From assembly GCF_002845985.1 (NCBI RefSeq), contig NZ_PDFK01000002.1:1-64000 (forward strand): DNA of 64,000 bases, given 5' to 3'. The notes below the pieces were generated by a model. That model did not search any database, was not told the origin of the DNA, and was given only the letters and a program-made list of their open reading frames with translations. Position 1 is the stretch's first letter; every line of letters starts with the position of its first letter. Of this stretch, positions 55,364-64,000 are shown in pieces. This DNA is from Lysinibacillus fusiformis (GTDB lineage Bacteria; Bacillota; Bacilli; Bacillales_A; Planococcaceae). Made by a program: the position numbers and the translations under genes.

Positions 55364-55455
55364 AGGCTACTTGCTTTCCTGTGGGCGAGCGCCGAGCCGC
55401 TTCCTCCGTGCAGGGGCTCGCCTGTCTCGCTATTCCCACGGGAGTCAAGTAGCCT
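55364..55455. repeat. GC-rich palindromic intergenic repeat
   Basis: AGGCTACTTG and the following bases to 55385 pair imperfectly with 55435-55455 (CCCACGGGAGTCAAGTAGCCT). The centre is much richer in G+C than the rest of the window. This looks like a REP- or MITE-type dispersed repeat. The ORF that can be read across it on the minus strand is not a gene. Apart from this the gap 55299-55612 is empty. Confidence 0.7.
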
Positions 55456-55612
55456 TCCACTCCAATCCATAAAATAAAAATGTTCACTTTTTAGCAAAAA
55501 AGTGAAGGTATTCACTACTCTTTTATGGAGGGGTGTTGTCACACATCACTTTAAATAATGGGCTATTTTGTTCAGGAAAAGACACTTTTGCAGAATGGTT
55601 GATTGGAGTGGA

Positions 55613-55638
55613 GCCAGCGTCACTCCTAGGGGATTTAG
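55613..55638. repeat. Left part of a second palindromic repeat, split by the IS
   Basis: GCCAGCGTC at 55613-55621 is matched by GACGCTGGC at 57133-57141 on the other side of the insertion. The two flanks join into one element when the IS and one copy of TAG are removed. Confidence 0.7.
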
Positions 55639-55691
55639 TGAGCTGCACCCAAAATATTGGACTTAAAAATGTACTATAGGGGGTGCAGGTA

Positions 55692-56198
55692 GTGATTTCT
55701 GATGAACAAAAATTAGCCGCAGTTCTAGCTTACTTTGAAGAAAAAGAAAGTACGTATCAGATTGCCAATCGATTACAGAGGGATCGACAGTACATTCGAT
55801 TATGGATTGAATTATATCGCTATCATGGCATCGAAGGAATTATTCGTCCTCAAGGGTTCACGAATTACGAAGATTCTTTTAAAATAAAAGTAATTCAACA
55901 CCTGATAGAGACGGGCGATTCGCTCCTTCAGACTGCTGCGAAGTTTAATATTCCTTCCCGTGAAACCGTTCGGAGATGGAAAAAACAATGGATGTCAACG
56001 GCTGGTGAGGTGCTCTATCAAGTAGAAAAGGAGCGCCAATCAATGCCAAAAAAACAACCACCTTCGTCCGATTTAAATGGAAAAACAACGGATGAGTTAA
56101 AAGCCGAAATTGAGTATTTACGGATGGAAAATGCCTATTTAAAAAAGTTGAAAGCCTTAGTTCAAGAAAAGGATGCCTTCAAATCCAAGAAAAAGTAA
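55692..56198 (+). CDS. IS3-family transposase OrfA
   Basis: A 168-aa protein with two helix-turn-helix motifs (STYQIANRLQRDRQYIRLWI and LLQTAAKFNIPSRETVRRW) and a C-terminal coiled coil (LKAEIEYLRMENAYLKKL). It binds the IS ends. GTG 55692 follows GGGGG at eight bases; GTG 55683 is an alternative. It ends AAG-AAA-AAG-TAA, an A-rich slippery region that can shift ribosomes by -1 into orfB. Confidence 0.9.
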   Translation: MISDEQKLAAVLAYFEEKESTYQIANRLQRDRQYIRLWIELYRYHGIEGIIRPQGFTNYEDSFKIKVIQHLIETGDSLLQTAAKFNIPSRETVRRWKKQWMSTAGEVLYQVEKERQSMPKKQPPSSDLNGKTTDELKAEIEYLRMENAYLKKLKALVQEKDAFKSKKK

Positions 56199-56218
56199 GA
56201 GCTGTCTATGAGCTAAGG

Positions 56219-57037
56219 TTGGATTTTCCTCTTCAAGCTCTATTAAAAGTCGCGAAACTTAAGAAAAGTACGTATTATTATCATCTCCAAAAATGGGTAA
56301 AACCAGATAAATATCAGGCGATCAAAGAACGAATTCAGACGCTTTTTCATTACCATAAGGGGCGTTATGGCTATCGTCGTATTTGTTTAGCCCTCCGAAA
56401 TGAAGGGTTTTTCATCAACCATAAAACGGTCCAACGATTGATGCAAGAATTGGGCTTAAAAGGGACGGTACGCCCTAAAAAATACCGTTCGTATAAAGGG
56501 ACAGTCGGCTATGTCGCAGAGAATGTCATCCAACGTGATTTTGAAGCCACTGCACCCAATCAGAAATGGGTAACCGATGTAACGGAGTTTAAAATAAACG
56601 GTCAAAAAATCTATATATCCGCTGTATTAGATTTATTCAATCGAGAAATCGTTGGGTATGAGGTATCAAAATCACCTAATTTTGAGTTAGTTCAACAGTC
56701 TTTTAAGAAGGCGTTTACGTATACAAAGTTATCGAAAAAGAGTGGCTTAATCGTCCATTCTGATCAAGGATGGTTATATCAAATACCACGTTTTAAAGCG
56801 TTATTGGCAACACATGAAATCAAGCAAAGTATGTCACGGAAAGGAAATTGTTTAGATAATGCCGTGATAGAAAGCTTTTTTGGCATTATGAAATCAGAAT
56901 TTCTATACGCAACAACGTTTAAGAACTACGAAGCATTCAAAAAAGCGTTAGTAGACTATATCCACTACTACAATCATGAACGGATAAAAATAAAACTCAA
57001 CGGAAAAAGTCCAGTTGAGTTTCGAAGAGTTTCTTAA
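56219..57037 (+). CDS. IS3-family transposase OrfB (DDE catalytic part)
   Basis: A DDE integrase-fold protein. HTH_21-like GRYGYRRICLALRNEG is followed by the catalytic residues in WVTDVTEF, VHSDQGWLYQ and DNAVIESFFGIMKSEF. The frame is open upstream to about 56189 (EKVRAVYELR), so the natural product is probably an OrfAB fusion made by -1 frameshift. With OrfA it carries out copy-out/paste-in transposition. Confidence 0.93.
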   Translation: MDFPLQALLKVAKLKKSTYYYHLQKWVKPDKYQAIKERIQTLFHYHKGRYGYRRICLALRNEGFFINHKTVQRLMQELGLKGTVRPKKYRSYKGTVGYVAENVIQRDFEATAPNQKWVTDVTEFKINGQKIYISAVLDLFNREIVGYEVSKSPNFELVQQSFKKAFTYTKLSKKSGLIVHSDQGWLYQIPRFKALLATHEIKQSMSRKGNCLDNAVIESFFGIMKSEFLYATTFKNYEAFKKALVDYIHYYNHERIKIKLNGKSPVEFRRVS

Positions 57038-57063
57038 AAGTTCAAATTTTTGGGGTCAGTTCA

Positions 57064-57141
57064 TAGCGTCACAGAGGAGACCCTGGAGCGAACGCAGTGA
57101 GTGAAGCGGCTCATCAGACGCCCCCTGGAAAGGACGCTGGC
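57064..57141. repeat. Right part of the IS-split palindromic repeat
   Basis: This begins with the TAG target duplicate and ends with GACGCTGGC, the partner of 55613-55621. It is rich in G+C like the repeat at 55364-55455, but its sequence differs. Confidence 0.65.
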
Positions 57142-57214
57142 GGAACGGAAATCAACCCCTCGCCTTACAAAATTGCTTATTATGCCGTTGACATTACCTT
57201 TTTTCAACAACATG

Positions 57215-57246
57215 AAACCGCTAGGCATTCTCATGCCTAGCGGTTT
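57215..57246 (-). terminator. Terminator of pbpA, copy 2 of a duplicated hairpin
   Basis: It is identical to 55267-55298 including loop TCTC in the same orientation. It lies right after the pbpA stop codon on the minus strand. Confidence 0.85.
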
Positions 57247-57248
57247 TC

Positions 57249-59453
57249 TTATTGTTGCTCATCCTCACCAATTTTCTCTTGTGTAACGGCAGGTAAAATT
57301 GGTTGTTTTACATTGCTATCTGTCACTTTTTCAGCTTGATATTTTGCTTTTAATTCAAAATACTTGTCTAAAGCACGTCTAGCAATGACATTATTTTGAT
57401 AGTAGTGTGGAGCTAAGTTTGTATTAACCCATGGGATAACAACTGCATAGGCAATTTCAGGGTTTTCATATGGTGCAAAACCGACATGTGTTAAGTTAAT
57501 CGTGTTTGTACCATAGTACTCTCGTAATGGACCATAATAAACTACCTCTGCTGTCCCTGTTTTCCCAGCAGCTGTATATGGAATATCCGCAAATTGAGCT
57601 CGTGCTGTACCGTGTTTACCAGTGTATACACGACGCAATCCTTGCTTTACATAATCGATCTCTTCTTTGGAATTATCAATTTGATTCAAAATAGTTGGTC
57701 CTACTTCTGTTACTAACTGGCCTAATTGTTTACCATCTTGAGATGGATCACGAACCTCTTTCACGACATGTGGCTGAATACGATAGCCACCATTGGCAAC
57801 TGTTGAAATATATTGTGCTAATTGCAGAGGTGTATAAGTGTCATACTGACCAATGGCCAAGTCAAGCGTTTTCCCTCCCATCGTTGCACCTGATGGACCA
57901 CGCACCCCACTAAATTCATTTGGTAAATCAATGCCTGTTTTCACACCTAAACCAAATTGTGCATAATTATTACGCATTCTGGGGAACGTATCGTCCTTTA
58001 AGCGTAATGGCATACCATAGCTATAAGGTGTTCCATTAAGCAGCAACGCAATCTTAAACATATAGGAGTTGGAAGAACGTTCTAAAGCCATTAAATCATC
58101 CATTGGAATATATCCACTACGGTTAAAAATAGACGTTTTAGGGTCTGTACCAGCTAATACAATAGGCTCATCTCCCATAGAAGTACCCATCGATATAACA
58201 CCTTGATTGTATCCAGTAAGAACAGTTGCTGCCTTTACAGATGAACCTGCCTCATAAGCTGTTGTAAATGATCCATATGCATAGTCAATGACTTCATTTT
58301 TCCCTGTCTCAGGATTTTTTTCTATTTTCTTACCAGTCATGGATAGGACATCCCCTGTATTCGGGTCCATCATGATTAAGAAGGCGCGATCTAATAAATA
58401 CGAGCCTGGGAGTGCTTTTAGGTTAAGCAGCTCTTCTTCCAAAATTTTCTCTGTTTCCGCCTGTAGCTCACTATCCATTGACAGGATTAAGTCTTTACCT
58501 GGTTCACCTTCATAGGTTGTCACCGTATCGACGACCTGCCCTTTTTTATTGGTAATATTTTTGACAACTGTTTTTTGACCTTGTAGTAACTCTTCATATT
58601 GAGCTTCGATATAACTTTCCCCTACTCGATCATTTCGTGAATAATCACGGGCTAAATAATAATTCAGCTTCTCTTTTGGTATCCCTTTTGTTGGGACCGT
58701 TGTACGACCAAGAATCGATAGAGAAGATAATTTTACGCGTTTCCAATCTGTCGTTGTGTTAACTCCTGGCAGTTCCGTTAAACGCTCGGAGACACGTGCA
58801 AATTCTTCTGCCGAGACATTTTCACTTTTTATAATTTGAGGTGATAAATTATAACCAGATGTCATCTCTCTAAAGATTGCTAATACTTCTAAATCTTTCT
58901 CTGACAATTGCAAAAGTTCTTCATTCGTAATGCGTTCACGTACTAGTTTATCAATCTCTGCATTGATTTGACTTGTCGTAATATTTTCTTTCGCTCGAAT
59001 TTCAGCTTCTTCTGCCTTTGTCACTTTTTCATAAGCCGCATCATGATTTTTGATAATCCAAAAATCTTGTTTATCACGCAATGTGACGCGTTTTGTTGGT
59101 TGTTCAATTAATTGCGCCAGCTTTTCAGCTATATTTAGCATTTCATCTGTTGTAGTCGTTTGCATTTTCGTATAGGTAATGGCATTTTCAGGGTGATTAT
59201 CGACTAAAATACGCCCGTAACGATCATACATGCGGCCCCTTGGCACACTTGTATTAACAGGAACTTCCTCTTTACTCTCTAAAAGTCGTACATACTCTTC
59301 CCCTTTGACGATTTGCATATAACCCAGTCTAAAAATTAACATTGAAAATACGATAAATATTGCAAAGAAAAGGATATTCATACGAAATGTTAAATTAGAA
59401 TGATGTTTTGCTTTAACACTCGCCGCGCGATTTTTTCCGGGTGCTTTGCGCAT
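57249..59453 (-). CDS. pbpA: Class B penicillin-binding protein (PbpA/PBP2 type)
   Basis: A 734-aa transpeptidase of the cell-elongation machinery. It has an N-terminal membrane anchor (residues 28-48), a dimerisation domain (PRGRMYDRYGRILVDNHP) and the catalytic triad GSSVKAAT near 404, SSNSYM near 462 and KTGTAEV near 628. ATG 59453 follows GGAGGGG; the start at 59471 overlaps that site. The position between pst and sodA matches B. subtilis pbpA. Confidence 0.93.
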   Translation of the reverse strand: MRKAPGKNRAASVKAKHHSNLTFRMNILFFAIFIVFSMLIFRLGYMQIVKGEEYVRLLESKEEVPVNTSVPRGRMYDRYGRILVDNHPENAITYTKMQTTTTDEMLNIAEKLAQLIEQPTKRVTLRDKQDFWIIKNHDAAYEKVTKAEEAEIRAKENITTSQINAEIDKLVRERITNEELLQLSEKDLEVLAIFREMTSGYNLSPQIIKSENVSAEEFARVSERLTELPGVNTTTDWKRVKLSSLSILGRTTVPTKGIPKEKLNYYLARDYSRNDRVGESYIEAQYEELLQGQKTVVKNITNKKGQVVDTVTTYEGEPGKDLILSMDSELQAETEKILEEELLNLKALPGSYLLDRAFLIMMDPNTGDVLSMTGKKIEKNPETGKNEVIDYAYGSFTTAYEAGSSVKAATVLTGYNQGVISMGTSMGDEPIVLAGTDPKTSIFNRSGYIPMDDLMALERSSNSYMFKIALLLNGTPYSYGMPLRLKDDTFPRMRNNYAQFGLGVKTGIDLPNEFSGVRGPSGATMGGKTLDLAIGQYDTYTPLQLAQYISTVANGGYRIQPHVVKEVRDPSQDGKQLGQLVTEVGPTILNQIDNSKEEIDYVKQGLRRVYTGKHGTARAQFADIPYTAAGKTGTAEVVYYGPLREYYGTNTINLTHVGFAPYENPEIAYAVVIPWVNTNLAPHYYQNNVIARRALDKYFELKAKYQAEKVTDSNVKQPILPAVTQEKIGEDEQQ

Positions 59454-59635
59454 ATGTATTCCCCTCCTCATCTTCTGATCATTTCAATACACGATACTTA
59501 GTATACCATTCGAAGGTATGACAGAAAAGCACGCACTTACGAAATCTTATGTAAAACATCATTTATTTGACGGCACTTTCTGAGGAAAGGTTGCTTTTTT
59601 TTATACTTTCCCTCACGCTTACTTTTCTATCCAAT

Positions 59636-59678
59636 AAAAAAGGCTATGCCTTGGTGATTACTCACCTTTGGCATAGCC
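59636..59678 (-). terminator. Terminator of sodA
   Basis: GGCTATGCC and GGCATAGCC, with an inner GGTGA/TCACC pair, and six T following on the minus strand. Confidence 0.88.
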
Positions 59679-59690
59679 GAAGATTCATCA

Positions 59691-60296
59691 TTATTTTGCA
59701 GCTTGGAATTTAGCTTCTACTACGTCCCAGTTTACTACATTCCAGAAAGAACCGATGTAATCTGGACGACGGTTTTGGTAGTTTAAGTAATATGCATGTT
59801 CCCAAACATCTAAGCCTAGAATTGGAGTTTTACCTTCCATTACTGGAGAGTCTTGGTTAGGAGTAGACGTAACAGCCACTGAGTCACCATCAACGATTAA
59901 CCAAGCCCAACCAGAACCGAAGCGAGTTGTAGCAGCTTTAGCAAATTCTTCTTTGAAAGCATCGAAAGAACCGAATTTAGCATCGATTGCTTTTGCTACT
60001 TCGCCAACTGGTGTATTTGAACCGCCTGGAGCGATAACTTCCCAGAATAATGTATGGTTAGCATGTCCGCCACCGTTGTTGCGTACAGCAGTTTGTTTGT
60101 CAGCTGGAAGAGCGTCAAGGTTTGCGATTAAGTCGTTAATGTTCTTTTCTGCAAATTCAGTACCTTCTACTGCTGCGTTTAAGTTTGTTACATAAGTATT
60201 GTGGTGTTTAGAATGGTGAATTTCCATTGTTTTTGCATCGATATGTGGTTCTAATGCATCATAAGCGTAAGTTAATTGTGGTAATTCGTAAGCCAT
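59691..60296 (-). CDS. sodA: Superoxide dismutase (Mn/Fe type)
   Basis: A 201-aa enzyme dismuting superoxide. Metal ligands are in [12 protein letters not shown] near 27, [10 protein letters not shown] near 80 and [16 protein letters not shown] near 163-178. ATG 60296 (MAYELPQL) follows GGGAGGAA; the frame upstream to 60383 is not coding. The sequence suggests manganese. Confidence 0.97.
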   Translation of the reverse strand: MAYELPQLTYAYDALEPHIDAKTMEIHHSKHHNTYVTNLNAAVEGTEFAEKNINDLIANLDALPADKQTAVRNNGGGHANHTLFWEVIAPGGSNTPVGEVAKAIDAKFGSFDAFKEEFAKAATTRFGSGWAWLIVDGDSVAVTSTPNQDSPVMEGKTPILGLDVWEHAYYLNYQNRRPDYIGSFWNVVNWDVVEAKFQAAK

Positions 60297-60471
60297 TGTT
60301 AAGTTCCTCCCTAAAATAAGAAATAAATAGTACATCCTTAGATTATCAAAATTGGTCAAACCATTCAATGAAAAATACTTCAAATTGAAGATTTCAGCCT
60401 TTTGACTGAAATATCAATACGTTTACTATCTTACCCTTTCATCATAAACACTAAACCTTAAAAGTGAAGCA

Positions 60472-60951
60472 TTAAATCGCGATAAAAAATACAATAATCA
60501 TCACGATTTGAATGACAGCCTTTGCAATGGTAGATGTTAAAAAGCCTATTAGAGAGCCCACACCACTTTTCACAGCCTCATTAAAGGTACGTTTCTCAAC
60601 AATAAGTTCTGCAATCACCGCGCCTAAAAATGGACCAATTAATATCCCTGCAACGGGAATAACAAATGGACCAATTAATAAACCGATAGTACTTCCCCAC
60701 ATTCCTGCGTTAGAACCACCAAACTTTTTAATGCCGAACGCATTTGCCACTGTATCGGCACCAAATAATAGCACTACAAATAGGATTTCAATCACCCAGA
60801 ACCACCAGCTCAGCTCTGCGAATGAGAAAAATACACCATAAAGCAAAAATCCGCCAACTAAAAATAGTACACCCGGAATAATCGGATACACTAAACCAAT
60901 AAACGAAATAATAAAGCAGGCAATCACTAAGATCCAGCCAATAACTTCCAT
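60472..60951 (-). CDS. DUF456 membrane protein (YqgC-like)
   Basis: A 159-aa protein with four to five membrane helices and glycine-rich turns ([32 protein letters not shown]) typical of DUF456. AGGAGAG precedes ATG 60951. It lies next to sodA as yqgC does in B. subtilis. Function unknown. Confidence 0.88.
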   Translation of the reverse strand: MEVIGWILVIACFIISFIGLVYPIIPGVLFLVGGFLLYGVFFSFAELSWWFWVIEILFVVLLFGADTVANAFGIKKFGGSNAGMWGSTIGLLIGPFVIPVAGILIGPFLGAVIAELIVEKRTFNEAVKSGVGSLIGFLTSTIAKAVIQIVMIIVFFIAI

Positions 60952-61018
60952 AAAGTTTCTCTCCTTTTACCGTGCATTGCCTTTCATACGGAATAACAAA
61001 GTGAAAAGTTTCATCTCG

Positions 61019-62650
61019 CTAATGACGAATGCCTAAAATCGAGTCGGCAATGTTTACTGCATGGTCTCCTATACGTTCTAGATTGCTTACAATATCCATA
61101 TAAACAATTCCCGCTGCTCCACTGCATTCATTAGTGTTCAAGCGAGCGATATGTTTTTGACGGAGTTTATCTTCCATATCATCTATTAAGCTTTCTAGCT
61201 CCGTTACCTCCTGAGCTAAACTTAAGCTCGCCGTATCTAAAGCTTCAATGCTTTTCCGTACTGCTTCAATGGCTAAACTAAACATACCAATTAAATCTTG
61301 TCGTGCTGATTTACTTAAACTCACTTCATGATGATCTTTGTATTGTAGAAGCTCTAATATATTTTCAAAATGGTCTCCAATCCGTTCAAAATCTCGCACA
61401 TTTGTTAATAAGGTATGGTGTCTTACTGAGTCTGCTCGAGATAGCGGCTGCTTAGACACCATGACTAAATAATCCGTAATTTCATTGTCGAGATGATTGA
61501 GGCCGACCTCTAATTGCAAAACCGTTGGAATATGTTCTGCTTCCCCCGTTTTCATATATAAAAACGTTTCTTCCAGCCCTCGCAATGCATGTTCACCCAT
61601 TCGTAACACTTCCTCTTTCGCTTGACCAAGGGCAATGGCAGGAGAGGAATCAATAAAGGATGGGTCCAGATGCTTAGTTGTCACATTGATATGACCGTCA
61701 TTTCCTGGCAGCAACTTCGTAACTAATGTTGCAAGTCCAGCGATAAATGGAAGTTGAATCATCATATTAAATACGTTGAATGAACCATGTGCAAGAGCAA
61801 TTTGCATGCGAGGCTCTAAATGAAATAACTCACTTACCCACTGGACAAACTGTATAAATGGTGTAAAGAATAGCATGAAAATGATCGTGCCGATGACATT
61901 AAAAAGGACATGTGCGGCAGCTGCACGCTTTGCATAAATAGAAGCACCAAGGGAAGCTAATACCGCTGTAATGGTCGTGCCAATATTTTCACCAAACAAA
62001 ATAGGTAATGCACTATTTAAACCAATTAAATGTTCAGCATATAACCCTTGCAGCACACCAACCGTCGCAGTAGAACTTTGCACCAATAATGTGAATACGG
62101 TTCCTAAAAATATGCCTAAAATCGGTTGATTACTTAAATGAAGCGTTAATGATGCAAAGTCTGCCAATTGATGTAGTGCCTGCATACTTGCACTCATTAG
62201 CTCTAGCCCTAAAAATAAACCACCAAAGCCAAAAAGAATCTGGCCAATATGTTGATACGTTGCTTTTTTCAAGAAAAACAAACAACCTGCACCGATTGCC
62301 AACAAAGGGTAAAAATAGATACCAATATTAATGCCAATAATAAATGCTGTAATGGTTGTACCGATATTTGCCCCCATGATGACGCCAATGGCTTGACGCA
62401 ATGTTAAAAAACCAGCACTCACTAAACCTACAGTTATGACTGTTGTTGCAGAACTTGACTGAATACAAATCGTTACAAATATACCCACTAAGACACCCAT
62501 AATCGGGTTTGTAGTAAAGCGATTTAACCATTCACGTAATCGATCATCCGCTGATTTCTGAAGTCCATCACCCATAAATTTAATGGAAAATAAAAATACC
62601 CCTAACCCACCTAAAAATTGAAAGAGTATGCTTTGCCAATCTATTGTCAA
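61019..62650 (-). CDS. Na/Pi cotransporter with PhoU-like C-terminal domain
   Basis: A roughly 543-aa protein with two NaPi-II repeats carrying the QSSSATT and QSSTATVG motifs, eight or so membrane helices to about 310, and a cytoplasmic PhoU-like helical domain (RDFERIGDHFENILELL, NLERIGDHAVNIADSI). It may export or import phosphate with sodium. TTG 62650 follows GGAG at nine bases; TTG 62665 is also possible. Confidence 0.92.
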   Translation of the reverse strand: MTIDWQSILFQFLGGLGVFLFSIKFMGDGLQKSADDRLREWLNRFTTNPIMGVLVGIFVTICIQSSSATTVITVGLVSAGFLTLRQAIGVIMGANIGTTITAFIIGINIGIYFYPLLAIGAGCLFFLKKATYQHIGQILFGFGGLFLGLELMSASMQALHQLADFASLTLHLSNQPILGIFLGTVFTLLVQSSTATVGVLQGLYAEHLIGLNSALPILFGENIGTTITAVLASLGASIYAKRAAAAHVLFNVIGTIIFMLFFTPFIQFVQWVSELFHLEPRMQIALAHGSFNVFNMMIQLPFIAGLATLVTKLLPGNDGHINVTTKHLDPSFIDSSPAIALGQAKEEVLRMGEHALRGLEETFLYMKTGEAEHIPTVLQLEVGLNHLDNEITDYLVMVSKQPLSRADSVRHHTLLTNVRDFERIGDHFENILELLQYKDHHEVSLSKSARQDLIGMFSLAIEAVRKSIEALDTASLSLAQEVTELESLIDDMEDKLRQKHIARLNTNECSGAAGIVYMDIVSNLERIGDHAVNIADSILGIRH

Positions 62651-62844
62651 TTGTTTTCGCTCCAATTCCTACATCTCTACTACTCTATTTGTAATCATTA
62701 AATGATTACCAACAAAAAGTAAAGAAATCCTTTAACTTCTTTACATAATGTTAACATTTTATCATCTAGTTCCTCTTCATTTATACTTCTTTCATATCCT
62801 GTCCTCTTTGAACATGTTAAAATATCGATTGGAGGAGATATAGT

Positions 62845-63363
62845 ATGAAACACTCACAGCTTTTTATCGATAGTCTCATTCATCCTAAAAAACTAGCAGC
62901 CTATCGTTTATTACCTATTGGAAAGGTTATTCAATATACTTTTCTACTCATTACCATTGTGTCCGTATTTTCTTTAGGTCGCTTTGCAGCAGGTATGTCT
63001 GTTGATACATTTGATATGGATAGTTTAACTGGTTTAACGGAATATATAGAAGGCATTAAATGGCTCTTATATCCATTCACCTTCCTCATGCTTTTTGTTG
63101 TGACAACCATGCTCATATTTGCACAAATTGCTCTCTATGCTTTAGCTGGTTTATTTATCTTAAAGGCAATGAAGCGTCGAGGTGAATATCGTCACATCTG
63201 GCGAACAGCTACCTTTGCCATCACTTGGGCAACTTTGCTATCAATGCTAGCAGACTATTTACCAATTAACAGTACCATTATCACTGTATTCTCTTTATTG
63301 TTAACCATTACTCTATTAATTGTGGCCTTTACAAAATATCCAAAACAACCAATTACAAAATAA
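62845..63363 (+). CDS. DUF1189 membrane protein (YqgB-like)
   Basis: A 172-aa protein with four membrane segments (residues 30-48, 76-95, 98-116 and 140-160). The start is set by GGAGGAG before ATG 62845. The gene order with DUF456 and sodA matches yqgB in B. subtilis. Function unknown. Confidence 0.8.
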   Translation: MKHSQLFIDSLIHPKKLAAYRLLPIGKVIQYTFLLITIVSVFSLGRFAAGMSVDTFDMDSLTGLTEYIEGIKWLLYPFTFLMLFVVTTMLIFAQIALYALAGLFILKAMKRRGEYRHIWRTATFAITWATLLSMLADYLPINSTIITVFSLLLTITLLIVAFTKYPKQPITK

Positions 63364-63415
63364 TGTGCATGAATCCCCTCTCTTCTCAATATAGTGTAGA
63401 AAAGGAGGGGATTTT

Positions 63416-63760
63416 TTGCGCGCATTCATCTTAACAGCCATCATCATTGTGATCGCCTTTGTCGTCAAAGTAGATTTAACCGAAGGATCTATCCCACTGG
63501 CAGCTTTATCTACCAAAAATACAGAAAATAGTCTTTGTGAAAAACAGCGTGAGCCAAATTATATTACAGTACAAACGATTGAAGGTGACACTATCCATAG
63601 TTTATTTGCCCTACATCCTGCAAAAGTTCCTATGACCTTTCCAGAGCGCTTACAACTTTTTTACAACTTAAACCCACACTTACAATTACAAGCTCTCATT
63701 CCAGGTGAAAATATCAAGCTTCCACTGTCGTTTGAGCTTGAAAACAAATGTGGAAAATGA
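63416..63760 (+). CDS. YqfZ-like exported protein
   Basis: A 114-aa protein starting at TTG 63416 behind AAGGAGGGG. It has a signal or anchor helix (residues 2-17), then a C-terminal part like a LysM domain (ITVQTIEGDTIHSLFALH, NLNPHLQLQALIPGENIKL), suggesting wall binding. The position before ispG matches B. subtilis yqfZ. Confidence 0.7.
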   Translation: MRAFILTAIIIVIAFVVKVDLTEGSIPLAALSTKNTENSLCEKQREPNYITVQTIEGDTIHSLFALHPAKVPMTFPERLQLFYNLNPHLQLQALIPGENIKLPLSFELENKCGK

Positions 63761-63856
63761 AAAGTTAGCGTTTCTTCCTTGTCCTTATTTTCCTACACTG
63801 CTAAAATAAATGACAGTGACGGCTGAAAATAGTGGCCCGAAAAGGAGAGAAAGTTA

Positions 63857-64000
63857 ATGAGTGAAATTTGTCACCGTTCAAATACGCGTCCCGTACGTGT
63901 CGGTAACTTAACAATTGGTGGTAGTAATGAATTATTCATTCAAAGTATGTGTACAACCAAAACACATGATGTAGAAGCAACAGTTGCGGAAATTCTTCGT
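63857..64000 (+). CDS. ispG: 4-hydroxy-3-methylbut-2-enyl diphosphate synthase, 5' part
   Basis: The first 48 codons of an IspG/GcpE protein: [20 protein letters not shown] and [16 protein letters not shown]. The enzyme is an iron-sulphur protein in the MEP isoprenoid pathway. ATG 63857 follows AAAGGAGAG. The gene continues past the right edge. Confidence 0.93.
   Translation, partial: MSEICHRSNTRPVRVGNLTIGGSNELFIQSMCTTKTHDVEATVAEILR

Larger units (their letters stand above)
55639..57063 (+). mobile_element. IS3-family (IS150-type) insertion sequence, complete
   Basis: The left end TGAGCTGCACCCAAAA and right end (reverse complement TGAACTGACCCCAAAA) are imperfect inverted repeats of about 26 bases. 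The insertion is flanked by a 3-bp direct repeat TAG (55636-55638 and 57064-57066), the length usual for this family. It is 1425 bp and carries orfA and orfB. Both ORFs, both ends and the target duplication are intact, so it is probably recent and may be active. Confidence 0.92.

Noticed and set aside
55273-55542. 89-aa minus-strand ORF
   Set aside because: It reads through a terminator and a palindromic repeat, has no ribosome-binding site and looks non-natural as protein.
62328-62531. Minus-strand ORF inside the Na/Pi symporter gene
   Set aside because: Wrong frame within a well-supported gene.
1-64000. CRISPR arrays, tRNA or rRNA genes
   Set aside because: I looked for regularly spaced repeats and tRNA/rRNA-like sequences and saw none; the only regular short repeat is the Pho box.

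Overview
This window looks like chromosome from a low-GC, Gram-positive, Bacillales bacterium, most likely Lysinibacillus or a close relative. That is my reading of gene content, codon use and gene order, not a database match. From about 28 kb rightward the genes follow the Bacillus subtilis yqf-yqg-yqh-comG neighbourhood: gcvPB-gcvPA-gcvT, comGA-GG, yqgX, an ltaS paralogue, yqgQ, a 5-formyltetrahydrofolate cyclo-ligase gene, rpmG, pst-phoU, pbpA, sodA, DUF456, DUF1189, a YqfZ-like gene and ispG.

Region 1 (1-4.2 kb) is a polymorphic-toxin module bank. Two 5'-truncated RHS cores (1-589 and about 1720-2952) and small immunity-type genes lie downstream of a full-length VgrG-RHS gene. A terminator (3019-3062) separates them from that gene, so they look like silent displaced cassettes. 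One immunity gene (881-1228) has lost its 5' end.

Region 2 (4.2-28 kb) is the most interesting part: a minus-strand cluster that I read as an uncharacterised contractile, type-VI-like injection apparatus in a Gram-positive. In transcription order it holds a Ser/Thr kinase; a 722-aa candidate sheath protein; a 141-aa Hcp-like candidate tube protein; a J-domain protein; a membrane FHA protein; a zinc-ribbon FHA protein; a membrane-anchored PP2C phosphatase; a degenerate PP2C domain fused to a membrane segment and TPR-like repeats; two unknown proteins; an Hsp70-like ATPase with a SAP-like N-terminus; an unknown possible baseplate protein; a possible DUF1795-like chaperone; a VgrG-like spike; a pentapeptide-repeat protein; a small unknown; a PAAR-like DUF4280 tip; and the VgrG-RHS toxin with its immunity gene. 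No ClpV or other AAA+ ATPase, gp25/TssE, TssJLM, capsid, terminase, integrase or lysis gene is visible. Kinase, FHA proteins and phosphatase together resemble the threonine-phosphorylation control of some Proteobacterial T6SSs. The Hsp70/J pair may do the remodelling that ClpV does elsewhere.

Region 3 (28-63.9 kb) is core chromosome: the glycine cleavage operon behind a tandem glycine riboswitch; shikimate kinase; the competence pseudopilus operon; a SufR-like regulator; tyrS behind a tyrosine T-box; a lipoteichoic-acid synthase; ribosomal protein L33; trpE-trpG behind a tryptophan T-box; a small mechanosensitive channel; and pstSCAB-phoU behind a five-repeat Pho box. Next come a structured RNA candidate, an IS3-family (IS150-type) insertion inside a palindromic intergenic repeat, pbpA, sodA, a Na/Pi symporter and the first 144 bases of ispG. 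I saw no tRNA, rRNA or CRISPR array.
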